Source: Metabacillus lacus (GTDB lineage Bacteria; Bacillota; Bacilli; Bacillales; Bacillaceae). From it: a DNA stretch of 64,000 nucleotides. Within the stretch, counting starts at the first letter, position 1. Every line of letters begins with the position of its first letter. The DNA lies in contig NZ_WKKI01000001.1 in NCBI RefSeq assembly GCF_009674805.1, positions 124,001-188,000 of the forward strand. The letters are read 5' to 3'. Under the pieces are notes generated by a model. The model was not told the origin of the DNA. It searched no databases and worked only from the letters and a program-made list of their open reading frames with translations. Positions 38,892 to 47,541 of this stretch are shown here, one piece after another. A program made the position numbers and the translations under genes.

Positions 38892-39055
38892 TTGTAAGAA
38901 TGTTATATCAGCATGCAAACTATATCGTTCTTAGTGGTGAATATAAAGGGATTCTGTTCAACAGCCTTCAATTTGTCAGCTGGGCGCTGCAGGGGGCGCT
39001 CAACATCTTCATATGCTAATATAGATATGAGAAGTTGTAAGAAAGGAGAGCAGCT

Positions 39056-39481
39056 ATGCTGATTTCAAAAAAGGAAATTGAAGTAAGATATGCAGAAACA
39101 GATCAAATGGGAGTTGTCTATCACGCTAACTATCTGGTTTGGATGGAAGTTGGCAGAACGGCTCTGATTCAGGAGCTTGGATTTTCCTACGCAGAAATGG
39201 AAAAAGAAGGGATCATCTCCCCGGTAGTAGATCTTCAAATCAGCTATAAAAAACCGCTAACTTATGGTGATACCGGGCTGGTACATACATGGGTGGAAAG
39301 CTATAATGGTTTCAAGGTTGTCTATGGATATGAAATAATGAAAGAAAATGGCGAAATTGCAGCTGCTGGAACTTCTGTTCATGTATGTGTGAAAAAAGAT
39401 AACTTTAAACCGATACAGTTCCGCAGACACTATCCTCAATGGCATAAAGCTTATGAAGATGCCAAAAAGAAGGAAAATTAA
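39056..39481 (+). CDS. yneP: 4HBT-family acyl-CoA thioesterase YneP
   Basis: A 141-residue hotdog-fold thioesterase. The 4-hydroxybenzoyl-CoA thioesterase signature RYAETDQMGVVYHANYLVWM lies at 11-30, with the catalytic Asp16. Substrate unknown. GAAAGGAG precedes the ATG. The stop overlaps the start of yneQ (TAATG), indicating translational coupling, as in B. subtilis. Confidence 0.9.
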   Translation: MLISKKEIEVRYAETDQMGVVYHANYLVWMEVGRTALIQELGFSYAEMEKEGIISPVVDLQISYKKPLTYGDTGLVHTWVESYNGFKVVYGYEIMKENGEIAAAGTSVHVCVKKDNFKPIQFRRHYPQWHKAYEDAKKKEN

Positions 39482-39783
39482 TGGCTTTCGGCATTAATAG
39501 AACAGAATTAAAAAAGTGGAAGAAAACAGCCAAAAAAGGTGAAATAGCAATTCTCACTCATTACTGGTTAGATGAAAGGTTCCCTGATGCTCACTGTGTG
39601 ACAAAAGTAGGTTGCTGTGATGTTGAAAAGCTGGAGGAATGGGGCACACGCTTTGGCTTGGACCCAAAATGGATTGATAATCATCCTGAATATCCGCATT
39701 TTGATTTGTTCGGGGAAAAACAGCTGGAGATATTGTCTGCTTATAAAAAGGAAGAAATGATGAAAAGATTTCGAATTAATTAA
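39481..39783 (+). CDS. yneQ: YneQ, conserved small protein
   Basis: A 100-residue protein starting MAFGINRTELKKWK with a central LTHYWLDERFPDAHCVTKVG segment (20-39) and two adjacent cysteines (VGCCDVEKL). Matches YneQ of B. subtilis, for which no function is known to me. Its ATG overlaps the yneP stop codon, so it probably has no separate promoter. Confidence 0.85.
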   Translation: MAFGINRTELKKWKKTAKKGEIAILTHYWLDERFPDAHCVTKVGCCDVEKLEEWGTRFGLDPKWIDNHPEYPHFDLFGEKQLEILSAYKKEEMMKRFRIN

Positions 39784-39858
39784 TGACCGGCCGGCTGAAT
39801 TGCAAAGCACCGGGATTGCCTTCCAAGCTGGAAAGTGTTCCCGGTGGAAATTTATTAT

Positions 39859-40158
39859 CTAAGAAGCGGGATGTTGATAGGAAAAGCTGGGCTCGTCAGC
39901 CTCTTCATCGAAATTCACAACCAAGTCATTGTTATCAAAATACCACAAGTCACTTTCTTCTATAAAAAATGTAATGCCGTGCTGCTCCCTGCTTACACCA
40001 GCATTTACTGGATTTTCATTTTGCACTCCAAGTGAAAAGCCTTGCTGTACTGTGCTGCAGCCCCCATATCTTGCAAAAAAACGCAGATGGGCACGTTCCT
40101 TCAGGTGCATTTCCTTCTTATACCACTGTGCTGCTTTCTGGTCGACTAAGATATCCAT
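39859..40158 (-). CDS. yneR: HesB/IscA-like protein YneR
   Basis: A 99-residue protein related to the HesB/IscA fold: an N-terminal helix with AAQWYKKEM, RFFARYGGCSTVQQGFSLG near 27-45 and a DLWYFDNNDLVVNFDEEADE segment near 69-88. It retains only one of the three IscA cluster cysteines (Cys34), so a classic Fe-S scaffold role is unlikely. Convergent with yneQ; same order as B. subtilis. Confidence 0.85.
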   Translation of the reverse strand: MDILVDQKAAQWYKKEMHLKERAHLRFFARYGGCSTVQQGFSLGVQNENPVNAGVSREQHGITFFIEESDLWYFDNNDLVVNFDEEADEPSFSYQHPAS

Positions 40159-40350
40159 GTTCTCAGCTCCTTTTACATACTAATTTCATTATAAAGGTAG
40201 ACGAAATGAAAAACCATTCGTGAACACTGAATTTAAATATCAACCTTGAAAATAAACCTTACTATTGTAAGTAGAATTAAATTAGACAGGCTTAAAATCA
40301 TTTTTTCTGCAAAAGAAGCGGGACACTAAATATAGAAAGAGGGAAAAAAA

Positions 40351-40869
40351 TTGTTGATAAGAGCTGCTGAAGTAAAGGATGCCTGCAGCATAGCAAGAGT
40401 TAATATTGTAAGCTGGCAATCATCTTATAAAGGACTAATTTCTAAAGAGTTTCTGGAGACTATGAATCAGCAGCAACAGGAAGAGAAATGGAATAAAATA
40501 CTGTCAGCTTCAAGTGCAAATTCCCGGACGTTTGTTGCTGAAGATGAGTCAGAAGGAATTATAGGCTATATTAGCGGCGGTGTTTCTCGAGATGATAACA
40601 TACTAACATATAAAGGTGAATTATATGCAATTTACCTTTTAGAGCATTTTCAGAGAAAGGGAGTAGGTAAGAAATTACTTTTTGAATTGTGCACTTTTCT
40701 AAAAAATGCAGAAGTGCCCAATATGTTTGTATGGGTGTTCAAGGAAAACCCTGGTAAAAATTTTTATATATCACATGGTGCCGAGCTAATCACTGAGGAA
40801 GAAGTGGTAATAGGAAGGCAAAAACTGGTGGAGCGCTTATGGGTGGAAAAGTATCCCTTTATTCAGTAA
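40351..40869 (+). CDS. GNAT-family N-acetyltransferase
   Basis: A 172-residue GNAT protein. Motif A for acetyl-CoA binding is visible as LYAIYLLEHFQRKGVGKKLL near 91-110 (Q/RxxGxG/A). Acceptor is not predictable. Starts with TTG after AGAGGG. Slightly lower GC and no B. subtilis counterpart at this position, so it may be an acquired gene. Stem-loop terminator follows. Confidence 0.82.
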   Translation: MLIRAAEVKDACSIARVNIVSWQSSYKGLISKEFLETMNQQQQEEKWNKILSASSANSRTFVAEDESEGIIGYISGGVSRDDNILTYKGELYAIYLLEHFQRKGVGKKLLFELCTFLKNAEVPNMFVWVFKENPGKNFYISHGAELITEEEVVIGRQKLVERLWVEKYPFIQ

Positions 40870-40898
40870 ACATAATTGATTTACACTGAAAAGTCTAT

Positions 40899-40941
40899 AG
40901 CAATTCCCCCGGGCAATCGCCTTAGGGGAAATTGCTTTTAC
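40899..40941 (+). terminator. Terminator after the GNAT gene
   Basis: AGCAATTCCCC pairs with GGGGAAATTGCT around a loop of about 18 bases, followed by TTTTA. Confidence 0.5.
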
Positions 40942-40968
40942 TTGCTGTAGACTTTCCCTTTGTGCTTA

Positions 40969-41148
40969 CTAACGGCGATGCTCAACCAGGTCGATAACTC
41001 CTAGTACTACATGTGCTAAACCAAATCCAAAGATTGTGTTTGCGATCATTTTGTTAGAGCCCCTGTTCTGCTTCATTGCATAACCGGCAGCCGTAACTGC
41101 AGTACCAAGCGCAGTAGGAATAAAACCTTCACGCATTGTATTCATCAT
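40969..41148 (-). CDS. 59-residue hydrophobic small protein
   Basis: A small protein starting MMNTMREGFIPTALGTAVTA, with two short membrane-helix candidates (about 9-24 and 34-53) and ending LVEHRR. Alanine and glycine content is high. A GGGGG ribosome site precedes the start. I have the impression that close relatives occur in many Bacillus genomes, without known function. Too short for standard gene cutoffs. Confidence 0.6.
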   Translation of the reverse strand: MMNTMREGFIPTALGTAVTAAGYAMKQNRGSNKMIANTIFGFGLAHVVLGVIDLVEHRR

Positions 41149-41351
41149 CAGTCCCCCTGGTTCGCGTTAGTAGCTCTTTTTTTATAGAAGAGCATTTATA
41201 GTGTAACCTTTTCTATAGGGTATATCCCCCTGCTTATTAGGCAATTAACTGATTAAGAGTGCGCTAACTGAGAGATGAAACTCATTAAGGATGGGAGCGT
41301 TTCACCAGTGAAATATTGATATCTGCATATCGACAGCAGCCCCTTTTATTC

Positions 41352-41732
41352 CTATTCCAGGCTGCCTAAAAATTCTTCAAGGGAGGAAAATAGCAAAAAC
41401 CCTTCCCATTTTTCTGCAGTTTTTATTCCATTAAAAATTGGATACTGAGGATCAGTCACGTCTGCGAAGATAGGTTCATCTTCTTGCGAATCAGAACCCA
41501 ATACTGTTCCAATTACAAACCAGCTTTCCTGCCATTCTCCGTCCTCTTTCCCAAATAAAAGAGTACCATCTTTGCTGACTCTGCAGCCTACCTGGCCTTT
41601 ATCAATAGAGTCTATGTCAAAAAGCTGTATAGCAAGTGTCTGAATTTCTTCATCTTCTGAACTCAAATAGAGTATACGATTTTCAACTTTTTCGATCGCA
41701 GCAAGAATGTCTGCTATTTCTTCTGTATACAT
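41352..41732 (-). CDS. Hypothetical protein, weakly SMI1/KNR4-like
   Basis: A 126-residue acidic cytoplasmic protein. The stretch SWFVIGTVLGSDSQEDEPIF then FADVTDPQYPIFNG and a terminal LFSSLEEFLGSLE resembles the second half of SUKH (SMI1/KNR4) proteins, many of which are immunity proteins, but the N-terminal signature is not evident. ATG at 41732 follows GGGGTG by six bases. No toxin gene is adjacent. Confidence 0.5.
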   Translation of the reverse strand: MYTEEIADILAAIEKVENRILYLSSEDEEIQTLAIQLFDIDSIDKGQVGCRVSKDGTLLFGKEDGEWQESWFVIGTVLGSDSQEDEPIFADVTDPQYPIFNGIKTAEKWEGFLLFSSLEEFLGSLE

Positions 41733-41847
41733 GTAATGCACCCCGTTTCTTCATCACAATAAATTACAGCTCTATTCCCGACAGCAGCATTTCATAAACA
41801 GAGGGTAAGGCGTTATGATAGTCTTTTCATGATACTATATAAAAAGG

Positions 41848-41999
41848 TTGCCTTAAATTTTCTTTTGTGGTATAGTAATTAAGCGATGAGCTGAATTGTG
41901 TAAGCCGGAAAACATGCCTTATGGCACGTACGAATGTGGCGTACGGTTTTTCGCCTCAATACGCAAGGCACCTGTTTTATACAGGTGCCTTTTTATTTT
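41848..41999 (+). ncRNA. Candidate small RNA: promoter, structured body, terminator
   Basis: A promoter TTGCCT (41848-41853), 17 bases, TATAGT (41871-41876) predicts transcription from about 41883. The body holds hairpins GCC-TTAT-GGC (41916-41925) and CGTACG-AATGTGG-CGTACG (41927-41945), possibly closed by GAAAAC/GTTTTTC. A perfect 11-bp terminator AAGGCACCTGT/ACAGGTGCCTT (41965-41991) with a T run ends it, giving an RNA near 115 nucleotides. TGCCTT (41915-41920) can instead pair with AAGGCA of the terminator, so an alternative fold exists. No reading frame or known riboswitch is recognised. Confidence 0.5.
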
Positions 42000-42044
42000 G
42001 CTTTTTAAAAATTCTTCAATCAAAAAACACTGCTGCATCTTATA

Positions 42045-42073
42045 AAAGGGACCGATTCGGTCTCTTTTTTTTA
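42045..42073 (+). terminator. Second terminator upstream of katA
   Basis: GGGACCG and CGGTCTC pair (one G-U) with loop ATT, then eight T residues. It lies 50 bases after the first terminator and before the katA promoter. Confidence 0.7.
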
Positions 42074-42140
42074 GAATACAGTATAGGTGTACAAGAATGA
42101 TAAATGGTTCCTGTTATAAAAAAGGATACAAATTATTTAT

Positions 42141-42195
42141 TAATAATTATTATAAATAAGTATTGACTATAAAGTTGAATTGAATATAATTATCA
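42141..42195 (+). promoter_or_regulatory. katA promoter with two Fur/PerR-type boxes
   Basis: Promoter TTGACT (42163-42168), 16 bases, TATAAT (42185-42190). Box 1 at 42141-42155 matches 13 of 14 defined positions of the PerR consensus TTATAATNATTATAA and lies upstream of the -35. Box 2 at 42181-42195 matches 12 of 14 positions of TGATAATNATTATCA and covers the -10. Peroxide-responsive repression by PerR is the expected control for a vegetative catalase. Confidence 0.7.
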
Positions 42196-42231
42196 ATATA
42201 AGCTTTTTACATAGAAATAGGGGGAGATAAA

Positions 42232-43707
42232 ATGGACCATAACATCAAACATCATCATTTAACTACGAATCAAGGAGTACCAGTAGGGGATAACCAAAAT
42301 TCCAGAACTGCCGGCCAGAGAGGACCGACTCTCCTGGAAGATTATCATTTACTTGAGAAACTTGCTCATTTTGACAGAGAGCGAATTCCCGAAAGAGTCG
42401 TTCACGCGCGAGGAGCGGGAGCATACGGTGTGTTTAGAACCGAAAATTCCATGAGTCAATTTACCAAAGCTGAATTTTTAAGTGAAGCAGGGAAAGAAAC
42501 ACCTGTGTTTGTCAGGTTTTCCACTGTTATCAACGCATCAGGATCTCCAGAAACTCTTCGTGATCCTCGCGGTTTTGCTGTAAAGTTTTATACACAAGAA
42601 GGAAATTATGATTTGGTCGGCAACAATCTTCCTGTATTCTTTATAAGAGATGCTATGAAGTTTCCAGATATGGTTCATTCTTTAAAACCTGCACCAGATA
42701 CAAATGCTCAAGATCCTGATAGATACTGGGACTTTATGTCTTTAACACCAGAATCCACTCATATGCTGACTTGGCTGTTCAGTGATTATGGCACACCTGC
42801 CAACTACCGTGAAATGGATGGTTCTGGAGTACATACCTTTAAGTGGGTAAATGAGTACAATGAAGTTGTTTACGTGAAGTATCATTGGAAACCTGTTCAA
42901 GGTGTAAGAAACTTGACTGCAGCTCAGGCTGCTGAGATTCAAAAAGACGAATTTAACCATGCAACAAAAGATTTAAGGGAAGCGATCGATAAAGAAAACT
43001 TTCCGCAATGGGAGCTTTTTGTTCAAATTATGCCGCTCCAAGAGTATGATTCCCTTGATTTTGATCCTTGTGATCCTACCAAAGTGTGGCCTGAAGATGT
43101 GTATCCGCTGCAAAAAGCAGGAACAATGTCGCTGAACCGCAACCCGGAAAACTTTTTCGCAGAAGTAGAGCAATCTGCTTTCTCTCCAAGTGCCCTCGTG
43201 CCTGGAATTGAAGCTTCAGAAGATAAGCTGCTTCAGGGAAGATTGTTTTCTTACCCAGATACACAGCGTCACCGTTTAGGTGCCAATTATCTGCAGATTC
43301 CGGTTAATTGTCCATTTGCGCCTGTACGTAATAACCAGAGAGACGGCTTGATGCAGACTAAGCAGCAGCCTTCAACAATCAATTATGAGCCTAGCCGCCA
43401 TGCCGCTGAGCCGGCACCTGCTCCTCAATACCGTGACAGTGTGCAGCCTTTGCCTCAAGGCTTTATTACAAGAGAAAAGATTGAAAAGCCAAATGATTTT
43501 AAACAAGCGGGTGAACGCTACCGCTCATTCTCACAAGAGGAAAAAGACAATCTAATCAGCAATCTTGCTGCTGACTTAAAAGATGTTAATGAGCGTACAC
43601 AGCTGCTTGTCATTTGCAACTTCTTTAGAGCAGATGCAGAATACGGCCAAAGAGTAGCCAAGGCTTTGAATATTGACATTTCCGAATTCTTAGGACAGTT
43701 GGTTTAA
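42232..43707 (+). CDS. katA: Vegetative catalase
   Basis: Haem catalase that disproportionates hydrogen peroxide. The 491-residue length is that of small-subunit clade 3 enzymes. The active-site histidine is in RVVHARGAGAYG (near 58-69), the distal Asn in the region of VGNNLPVFFIRDAMKFPD, and the proximal haem tyrosine in RLFSYPDTQRHRLG (near 335-348). GGGGGAG precedes the ATG. Flanked by its own PerR-type promoter and a strong terminator. Confidence 0.96.
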   Translation: MDHNIKHHHLTTNQGVPVGDNQNSRTAGQRGPTLLEDYHLLEKLAHFDRERIPERVVHARGAGAYGVFRTENSMSQFTKAEFLSEAGKETPVFVRFSTVINASGSPETLRDPRGFAVKFYTQEGNYDLVGNNLPVFFIRDAMKFPDMVHSLKPAPDTNAQDPDRYWDFMSLTPESTHMLTWLFSDYGTPANYREMDGSGVHTFKWVNEYNEVVYVKYHWKPVQGVRNLTAAQAAEIQKDEFNHATKDLREAIDKENFPQWELFVQIMPLQEYDSLDFDPCDPTKVWPEDVYPLQKAGTMSLNRNPENFFAEVEQSAFSPSALVPGIEASEDKLLQGRLFSYPDTQRHRLGANYLQIPVNCPFAPVRNNQRDGLMQTKQQPSTINYEPSRHAAEPAPAPQYRDSVQPLPQGFITREKIEKPNDFKQAGERYRSFSQEEKDNLISNLAADLKDVNERTQLLVICNFFRADAEYGQRVAKALNIDISEFLGQLV

Positions 43708-43755
43708 AACATTTTCAAACCTTATACTTTATAAATAATGGATGAAATAACACTA

Positions 43756-43787
43756 AAAAGAGCATTTGATTTCAAATGCTCTTTTGT
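43756..43787 (+). terminator. Intrinsic terminator after katA
   Basis: AAAAGAGCATTTGA and TCAAATGCTCTTTT form a perfect 14-bp stem with a TT loop. Confidence 0.85.
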
Positions 43788-43905
43788 TATTTCTCATTAT
43801 ATTGTATCTTTTGCAGACCCCGTAAAAGAGTTGCTTTCATCAAGGAACTAAACAGCTCCCGCTACAAAATCCGTTAAAATAAAATAGTGAGTAGTTCACT
43901 GGGGA

Positions 43906-44486
43906 GTTCTCGCACTGCAGGGACTTTGCGATAAAGGACTGATTCACAAAGCTAAGTCGGTGTTAATTAATGTTGCAGGAGGCGGCGTTGAAACTTTTGC
44001 GTTGCAAATTGCCAAATTACACGGCGCCGAAGTCACTTGTGTGGACAGTAAGAAAAATTAGATACACTCACATTTCTCGGTGCTGATTATGTGATTGATT
44101 ACAGCGAAGAGGATTTTACCAAAAAAGGACAGTCCTATGATTTAATACTTGATGTGGCAGGTAGCCGGTCAATCTTTGATTACAAACGGGCACTAAATCC
44201 AAAAGGAATATATGTGATGATTGGAGGCACTACGTCCCTCATTCTGCAGTTAGTGCTTCTCGGACCGATGATTTCAAAAACAGAAAATAAGAAAATGACA
44301 ATCCTTATTCATAAACCAAACAAAAAGGATCAAAACTTTTTAAAAGAACTTTTCATTGCTGGAAAATGTGCACCTTTTATTGGTAAATCTTTCTCGTTAA
44401 ATTAAACGGAGGAAGCGATTCGTTATCTTGGTGAAGGAAACGCCAATGGGAAGGTCGTCGTCTGCATGGAAAGTAGTCAGACTTAA
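43906..44486 (+). pseudogene. Decayed MDR-type NAD(P)-dependent dehydrogenase
   Basis: Remnant of a medium-chain quinone oxidoreductase/alcohol dehydrogenase. The first part reads ALQGLCDKGLIHKAKSVLIN then VAGGGVETFALQIAKLHGAE (the nucleotide-binding fold), ending at TAG near 44060. A one-base shift restores LDTLTFLGADYVIDYSEEDF and runs to an in-frame TAA at 44403, after which EEAIRYLGEGNANGKVVV continues in the same frame to 44486. The first roughly 130 residues are missing. So it carries a truncation, a frameshift and a nonsense codon. Confidence 0.85.
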
Positions 44487-44598
44487 TCAAAGATACTATT
44501 GAATTATTTAGAGTGTTACAAGTCCTATAAAATAAATTTGTGAACCATTACACTTCAACTAACGACGTGTCACGAATTGATTAACATTTCCTCGCAAT

Positions 44599-44625
44599 AT
44601 AAAAAAGGGCTTAGACAGCCCTTTT
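44599..44625 (-). terminator. Terminator of the 40-residue protein gene
   Basis: Read on the minus strand, AAAAGGGCT and AGCCCTTTTTT pair with a five-base loop (GTCTA) and end in T residues. Confidence 0.65.
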
Positions 44626-44747
44626 CACCAATACTTTTCATCTTCCTGCTCTGTCTTTTGAACAGCTTTTTTAAATTTAATAAATTCAGATATTGCCAGC
44701 AGTCCTGCGATTGTAATACCTGAACTCAGCAGAAATTTTTTATTCAT
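44625..44747 (-). CDS. 40-residue single-helix membrane protein
   Basis: Frame MNKKFLLSSGITIAGLLAIS then EFIKFKKAVQKTEQEDEKYW. One membrane helix (about 4-22) followed by a charged tail. AAGGAGCTG precedes the ATG, and a terminator follows the stop, so it looks like a complete small transcription unit. Function unknown; no family recognised. Confidence 0.55.
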   Translation of the reverse strand: MNKKFLLSSGITIAGLLAISEFIKFKKAVQKTEQEDEKYW

Positions 44748-44852
44748 AGTATTCAGCTCCTTTTCGTAGCTTATTAAAGGGATTTCCCTCTGTTGAGAAG
44801 GAATAAACGATTTATCTCAAGAAGTTTATTACACTCTCAGGAGGTGAATGTA

Positions 44853-46298
44853 ATGGATAGGGAGGCGAAGAATTTGAAAACATGGAATAACTATATAAAC
44901 GGTGATTGGGTAGAATCAGAAGAAAAAATAAACGTTGAAAATCCTGCTACAAAAGAGGTGATTGCGGAAGTTTCTAAGGGAGGGACCAAAGAAGCACAAG
45001 CTGCTGTTGATGCTGCTTATCAGGCCCTTTCAAAATGGTCTTCGCTTACAGCTTATGAAAGAGCTGAATATCTTGAAAAGTGGCATGAATTAATCAAAGC
45101 ACATACAGAAGATATCGGTCGTCTTATGACAGAGGAACAGGGAAAACCATTAAAAGAGGCTGTGGGAGAAGTAACATATGCCAATGGATTTATTAAATGG
45201 TATGCAGAAGAAGGAAAAAGAATATACGGTGAAACTATCCCGGCGTCTTCTGCTGATAAACGCCTCTTTGTTATAAAACAGCCAGTGGGTGTAGTGGCGG
45301 CCATTACTCCTTGGAACTTTCCTGCAGCCATGATAACAAGAAAAGTGGGTCCAGCGCTTGCAGCAGGCTGTACAGTAGTCATTAAACCGGCATCTTCTAC
45401 GCCATTAACTGCATTGAAGCTGGCAGAGCTTGCAGAAAAAGCGGGTATACCAAAAGGCGTTATAAATATCATCGCCGGATCTTCAAGCGATATCAGCAAG
45501 ACTTGGCTAAAGGATGCCAGAGTGAAGAAATTGTCATTTACAGGATCAACAGAAGTTGGCAAAAAGCTGATGGAAGGCTCAGCGGAAACGATGAAAAAAT
45601 TGTCGCTTGAACTAGGCGGGCATGCTCCTTTTATTGTATGGAAAGATGCAGATCTTGATAAGGCAGCAAAGGGGCTTGCGGCATCTAAATTTAGAAACGC
45701 GGGGCAGACTTGTGTTTGTACAAACAGAGCTTATATCCATGATTCCGTATATGACCAGTTTCTGGAGAAGTTCATGAATGAGTTTCAAAAATTAAAGATA
45801 GGAAATGGGCTTGAAGAAGATGTGACAATTGGCCCTCTTATTGATGAAGATGCGCTTAAAAAGGTACAGGAACACATTGCTGATGCAAAGGAAAAGGGTG
45901 CAAAGATCATTGAAGGTCCAAGCGTTCCTGATCATTTACAGGGCTATTATATCAACCCTGTGATTGTTGATGGAGCAAAAGATGATATGCTGTGCATGAA
46001 TGAAGAAACGTTTGGACCCCTGGCACCGCTTACTCGTTTTCATACCATGGAGGAGGCAGTAGAACGTGCCAACAACTCTCCATATGGCCTGGCAGCCTAT
46101 GTGTATACTGAAAACATTACGCAAGGAATTCAGCTGGTTGAAAAGCTGGAGTATGGCATTGTCGGATTGAACGATGGAATGCCGTCAACACCTCAGGCTC
46201 CATTTGGGGGAATGAAGGAAAGCGGACTGGGGAGAGAAGGCGGTACACAGGGAATGGATGAATACTTGGAAGTAAAGTATATATCTTTAGGGCTTTAA
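44853..46298 (+). CDS. gabD: NAD(P)-dependent succinate-semialdehyde dehydrogenase
   Basis: Aldehyde dehydrogenase of 481 residues, most like GabD, which oxidises succinate semialdehyde to succinate in GABA breakdown. Signatures: ITPWNFPAAMITRKVGPALA near 150, catalytic Glu in LELGGHAPFI near 254 and catalytic Cys in RNAGQTCVCTNR near 288. AGGAGGTGA is five bases before the ATG at 44853; a TTG-started longer frame is not supported. No gabT or gabR is adjacent, so the exact substrate is less certain than the family. Confidence 0.85.
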   Translation: MDREAKNLKTWNNYINGDWVESEEKINVENPATKEVIAEVSKGGTKEAQAAVDAAYQALSKWSSLTAYERAEYLEKWHELIKAHTEDIGRLMTEEQGKPLKEAVGEVTYANGFIKWYAEEGKRIYGETIPASSADKRLFVIKQPVGVVAAITPWNFPAAMITRKVGPALAAGCTVVIKPASSTPLTALKLAELAEKAGIPKGVINIIAGSSSDISKTWLKDARVKKLSFTGSTEVGKKLMEGSAETMKKLSLELGGHAPFIVWKDADLDKAAKGLAASKFRNAGQTCVCTNRAYIHDSVYDQFLEKFMNEFQKLKIGNGLEEDVTIGPLIDEDALKKVQEHIADAKEKGAKIIEGPSVPDHLQGYYINPVIVDGAKDDMLCMNEETFGPLAPLTRFHTMEEAVERANNSPYGLAAYVYTENITQGIQLVEKLEYGIVGLNDGMPSTPQAPFGGMKESGLGREGGTQGMDEYLEVKYISLGL

Positions 46299-46302
46299 TC
46301 AG

Positions 46303-46331
46303 AAAGGACACTGTTCAAGCAGTGTCCTTTC
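46303..46331. terminator. Bidirectional terminator between gabD and capA-like gene
   Basis: Perfect 11-bp stem AAAGGACACTG/CAGTGTCCTTT with a six-base loop. Confidence 0.7.
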
Positions 46332-47443
46332 TACTTTTTTAGCCATTGATACATGTGGGAAAGAATTTCGTCATTTCTTATCAAATCCACTTCTCTCAGC
46401 GGGAGGACTTTAAAATCTGCTCCATTTTGATTAGTAACGATTGTCGGCAGAAAGCGGGGGCTGTGAATGGTAATATTCTGAGTGCGTCCAGTTTCATTTT
46501 TAGTAACTGATAAGGAAAAGATCCCTCCTATATTCTTATATAACCCTTTTTGTCCTGATAGAAAGTTTCCAAGAGAATAAATGACCAGGCTCTTCCGTCC
46601 ATTCTTTTGTTCTATCCATTCTATTGGCTGAAGAACATGAGGATGGTGGCCAATGATTATATCTGCACCTTGTGCAGCGGCAAAAGAGGCGAGTTTTTTC
46701 TGCTCTTCGTTAGGCAGACGCTCATACTCAACTCCCCAGTGCATGCTGACAACAGTGACATCTGCTTCTTTTCTTATATTTTCTATATCTCTTCTCATCT
46801 TTTCAAAGGAAATGATATTCACCAAGTACTCTTTTCCGGCAGGAACCGGAATGCCATTCGTGCCATAGGTATATGACAAAAATCCAAAATCTATGCCATT
46901 TGCCCCTATGATTCTACTTGTGTTTGCATCGATTTCGTTTTTATAGGCTCCTACATATGGCAGCCCAATACGATCATAATGTGCCAAACCAGCCTGCACG
47001 GCTTTTTCTCCGCGGTCAAGAGTATGATTGTTGGCTACTCCTGCAATATCAATCCCTGCTGACTGCAAATTTTCTGCAATTTCGACAGGGCTGTTAAAGG
47101 ACGGATAAGAAGATAAGCCAAGCTCTTTTCCCCCTATCATTGTTTCCTGATTTGCGAAAGTAATATCAGATTCCCCGAGATAAGGAGCAACATGTTCAAG
47201 CATGCTTGTAAAGCTGTAGCTGCCATCTTCTTTTTCGGCATCCTGATATACTTGGCTGTGCAGCAATATGTCTCCTATTGCAGAAAAGGTAGCGGTAGAA
47301 ACAAACTGTTTTTGTGTGACCATTGTTGTTCTGCTGTCATGATCATCTGAAAAGAGGGGGGAGGAAATGATCGGAACAAATTTTACTCCTGTTAACAGCG
47401 GAATACCCAAACAAAAGATCAAAACAATCAGTGTCTTTTTCAT
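46331..47443 (-). CDS. CapA/PgsA-family metallophosphoesterase-like membrane protein
   Basis: A 370-residue protein with an N-terminal membrane anchor or signal (about 3-18) and an extracytoplasmic CapA domain. Metal-site-like motifs FSAIGDILLH, ANQETM, VANNHTLDRG, MHWGVEY and IIGHHPHVLQP are all present. Related proteins (CapA, PgsA/YwtB) take part in poly-gamma-glutamate synthesis, but pgsB and pgsC are not nearby, so a stand-alone role is likely. ATG at 47443 follows GGAGGTGG; the upstream in-frame ATG has no ribosome site. Confidence 0.8.
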   Translation of the reverse strand: MKKTLIVLIFCLGIPLLTGVKFVPIISSPLFSDDHDSRTTMVTQKQFVSTATFSAIGDILLHSQVYQDAEKEDGSYSFTSMLEHVAPYLGESDITFANQETMIGGKELGLSSYPSFNSPVEIAENLQSAGIDIAGVANNHTLDRGEKAVQAGLAHYDRIGLPYVGAYKNEIDANTSRIIGANGIDFGFLSYTYGTNGIPVPAGKEYLVNIISFEKMRRDIENIRKEADVTVVSMHWGVEYERLPNEEQKKLASFAAAQGADIIIGHHPHVLQPIEWIEQKNGRKSLVIYSLGNFLSGQKGLYKNIGGIFSLSVTKNETGRTQNITIHSPRFLPTIVTNQNGADFKVLPLREVDLIRNDEILSHMYQWLKK

Positions 47444-47541
47444 AACACAATCCACCTCCGGAATAATAGCCATTGTAGACGTTAACTCAGCAAACTATCC
47501 ATGGGAAAAGAAAAACAGTATCCAAAAAACGGATACTGCTG

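Noticed and set aside
41883..41999. Known riboswitch (T-box, SAM, preQ1, yybP-ykoY, fluoride) upstream of katA
   Set aside because: None of the consensus cores of these classes could be matched, and katA has its own promoter after the terminators.
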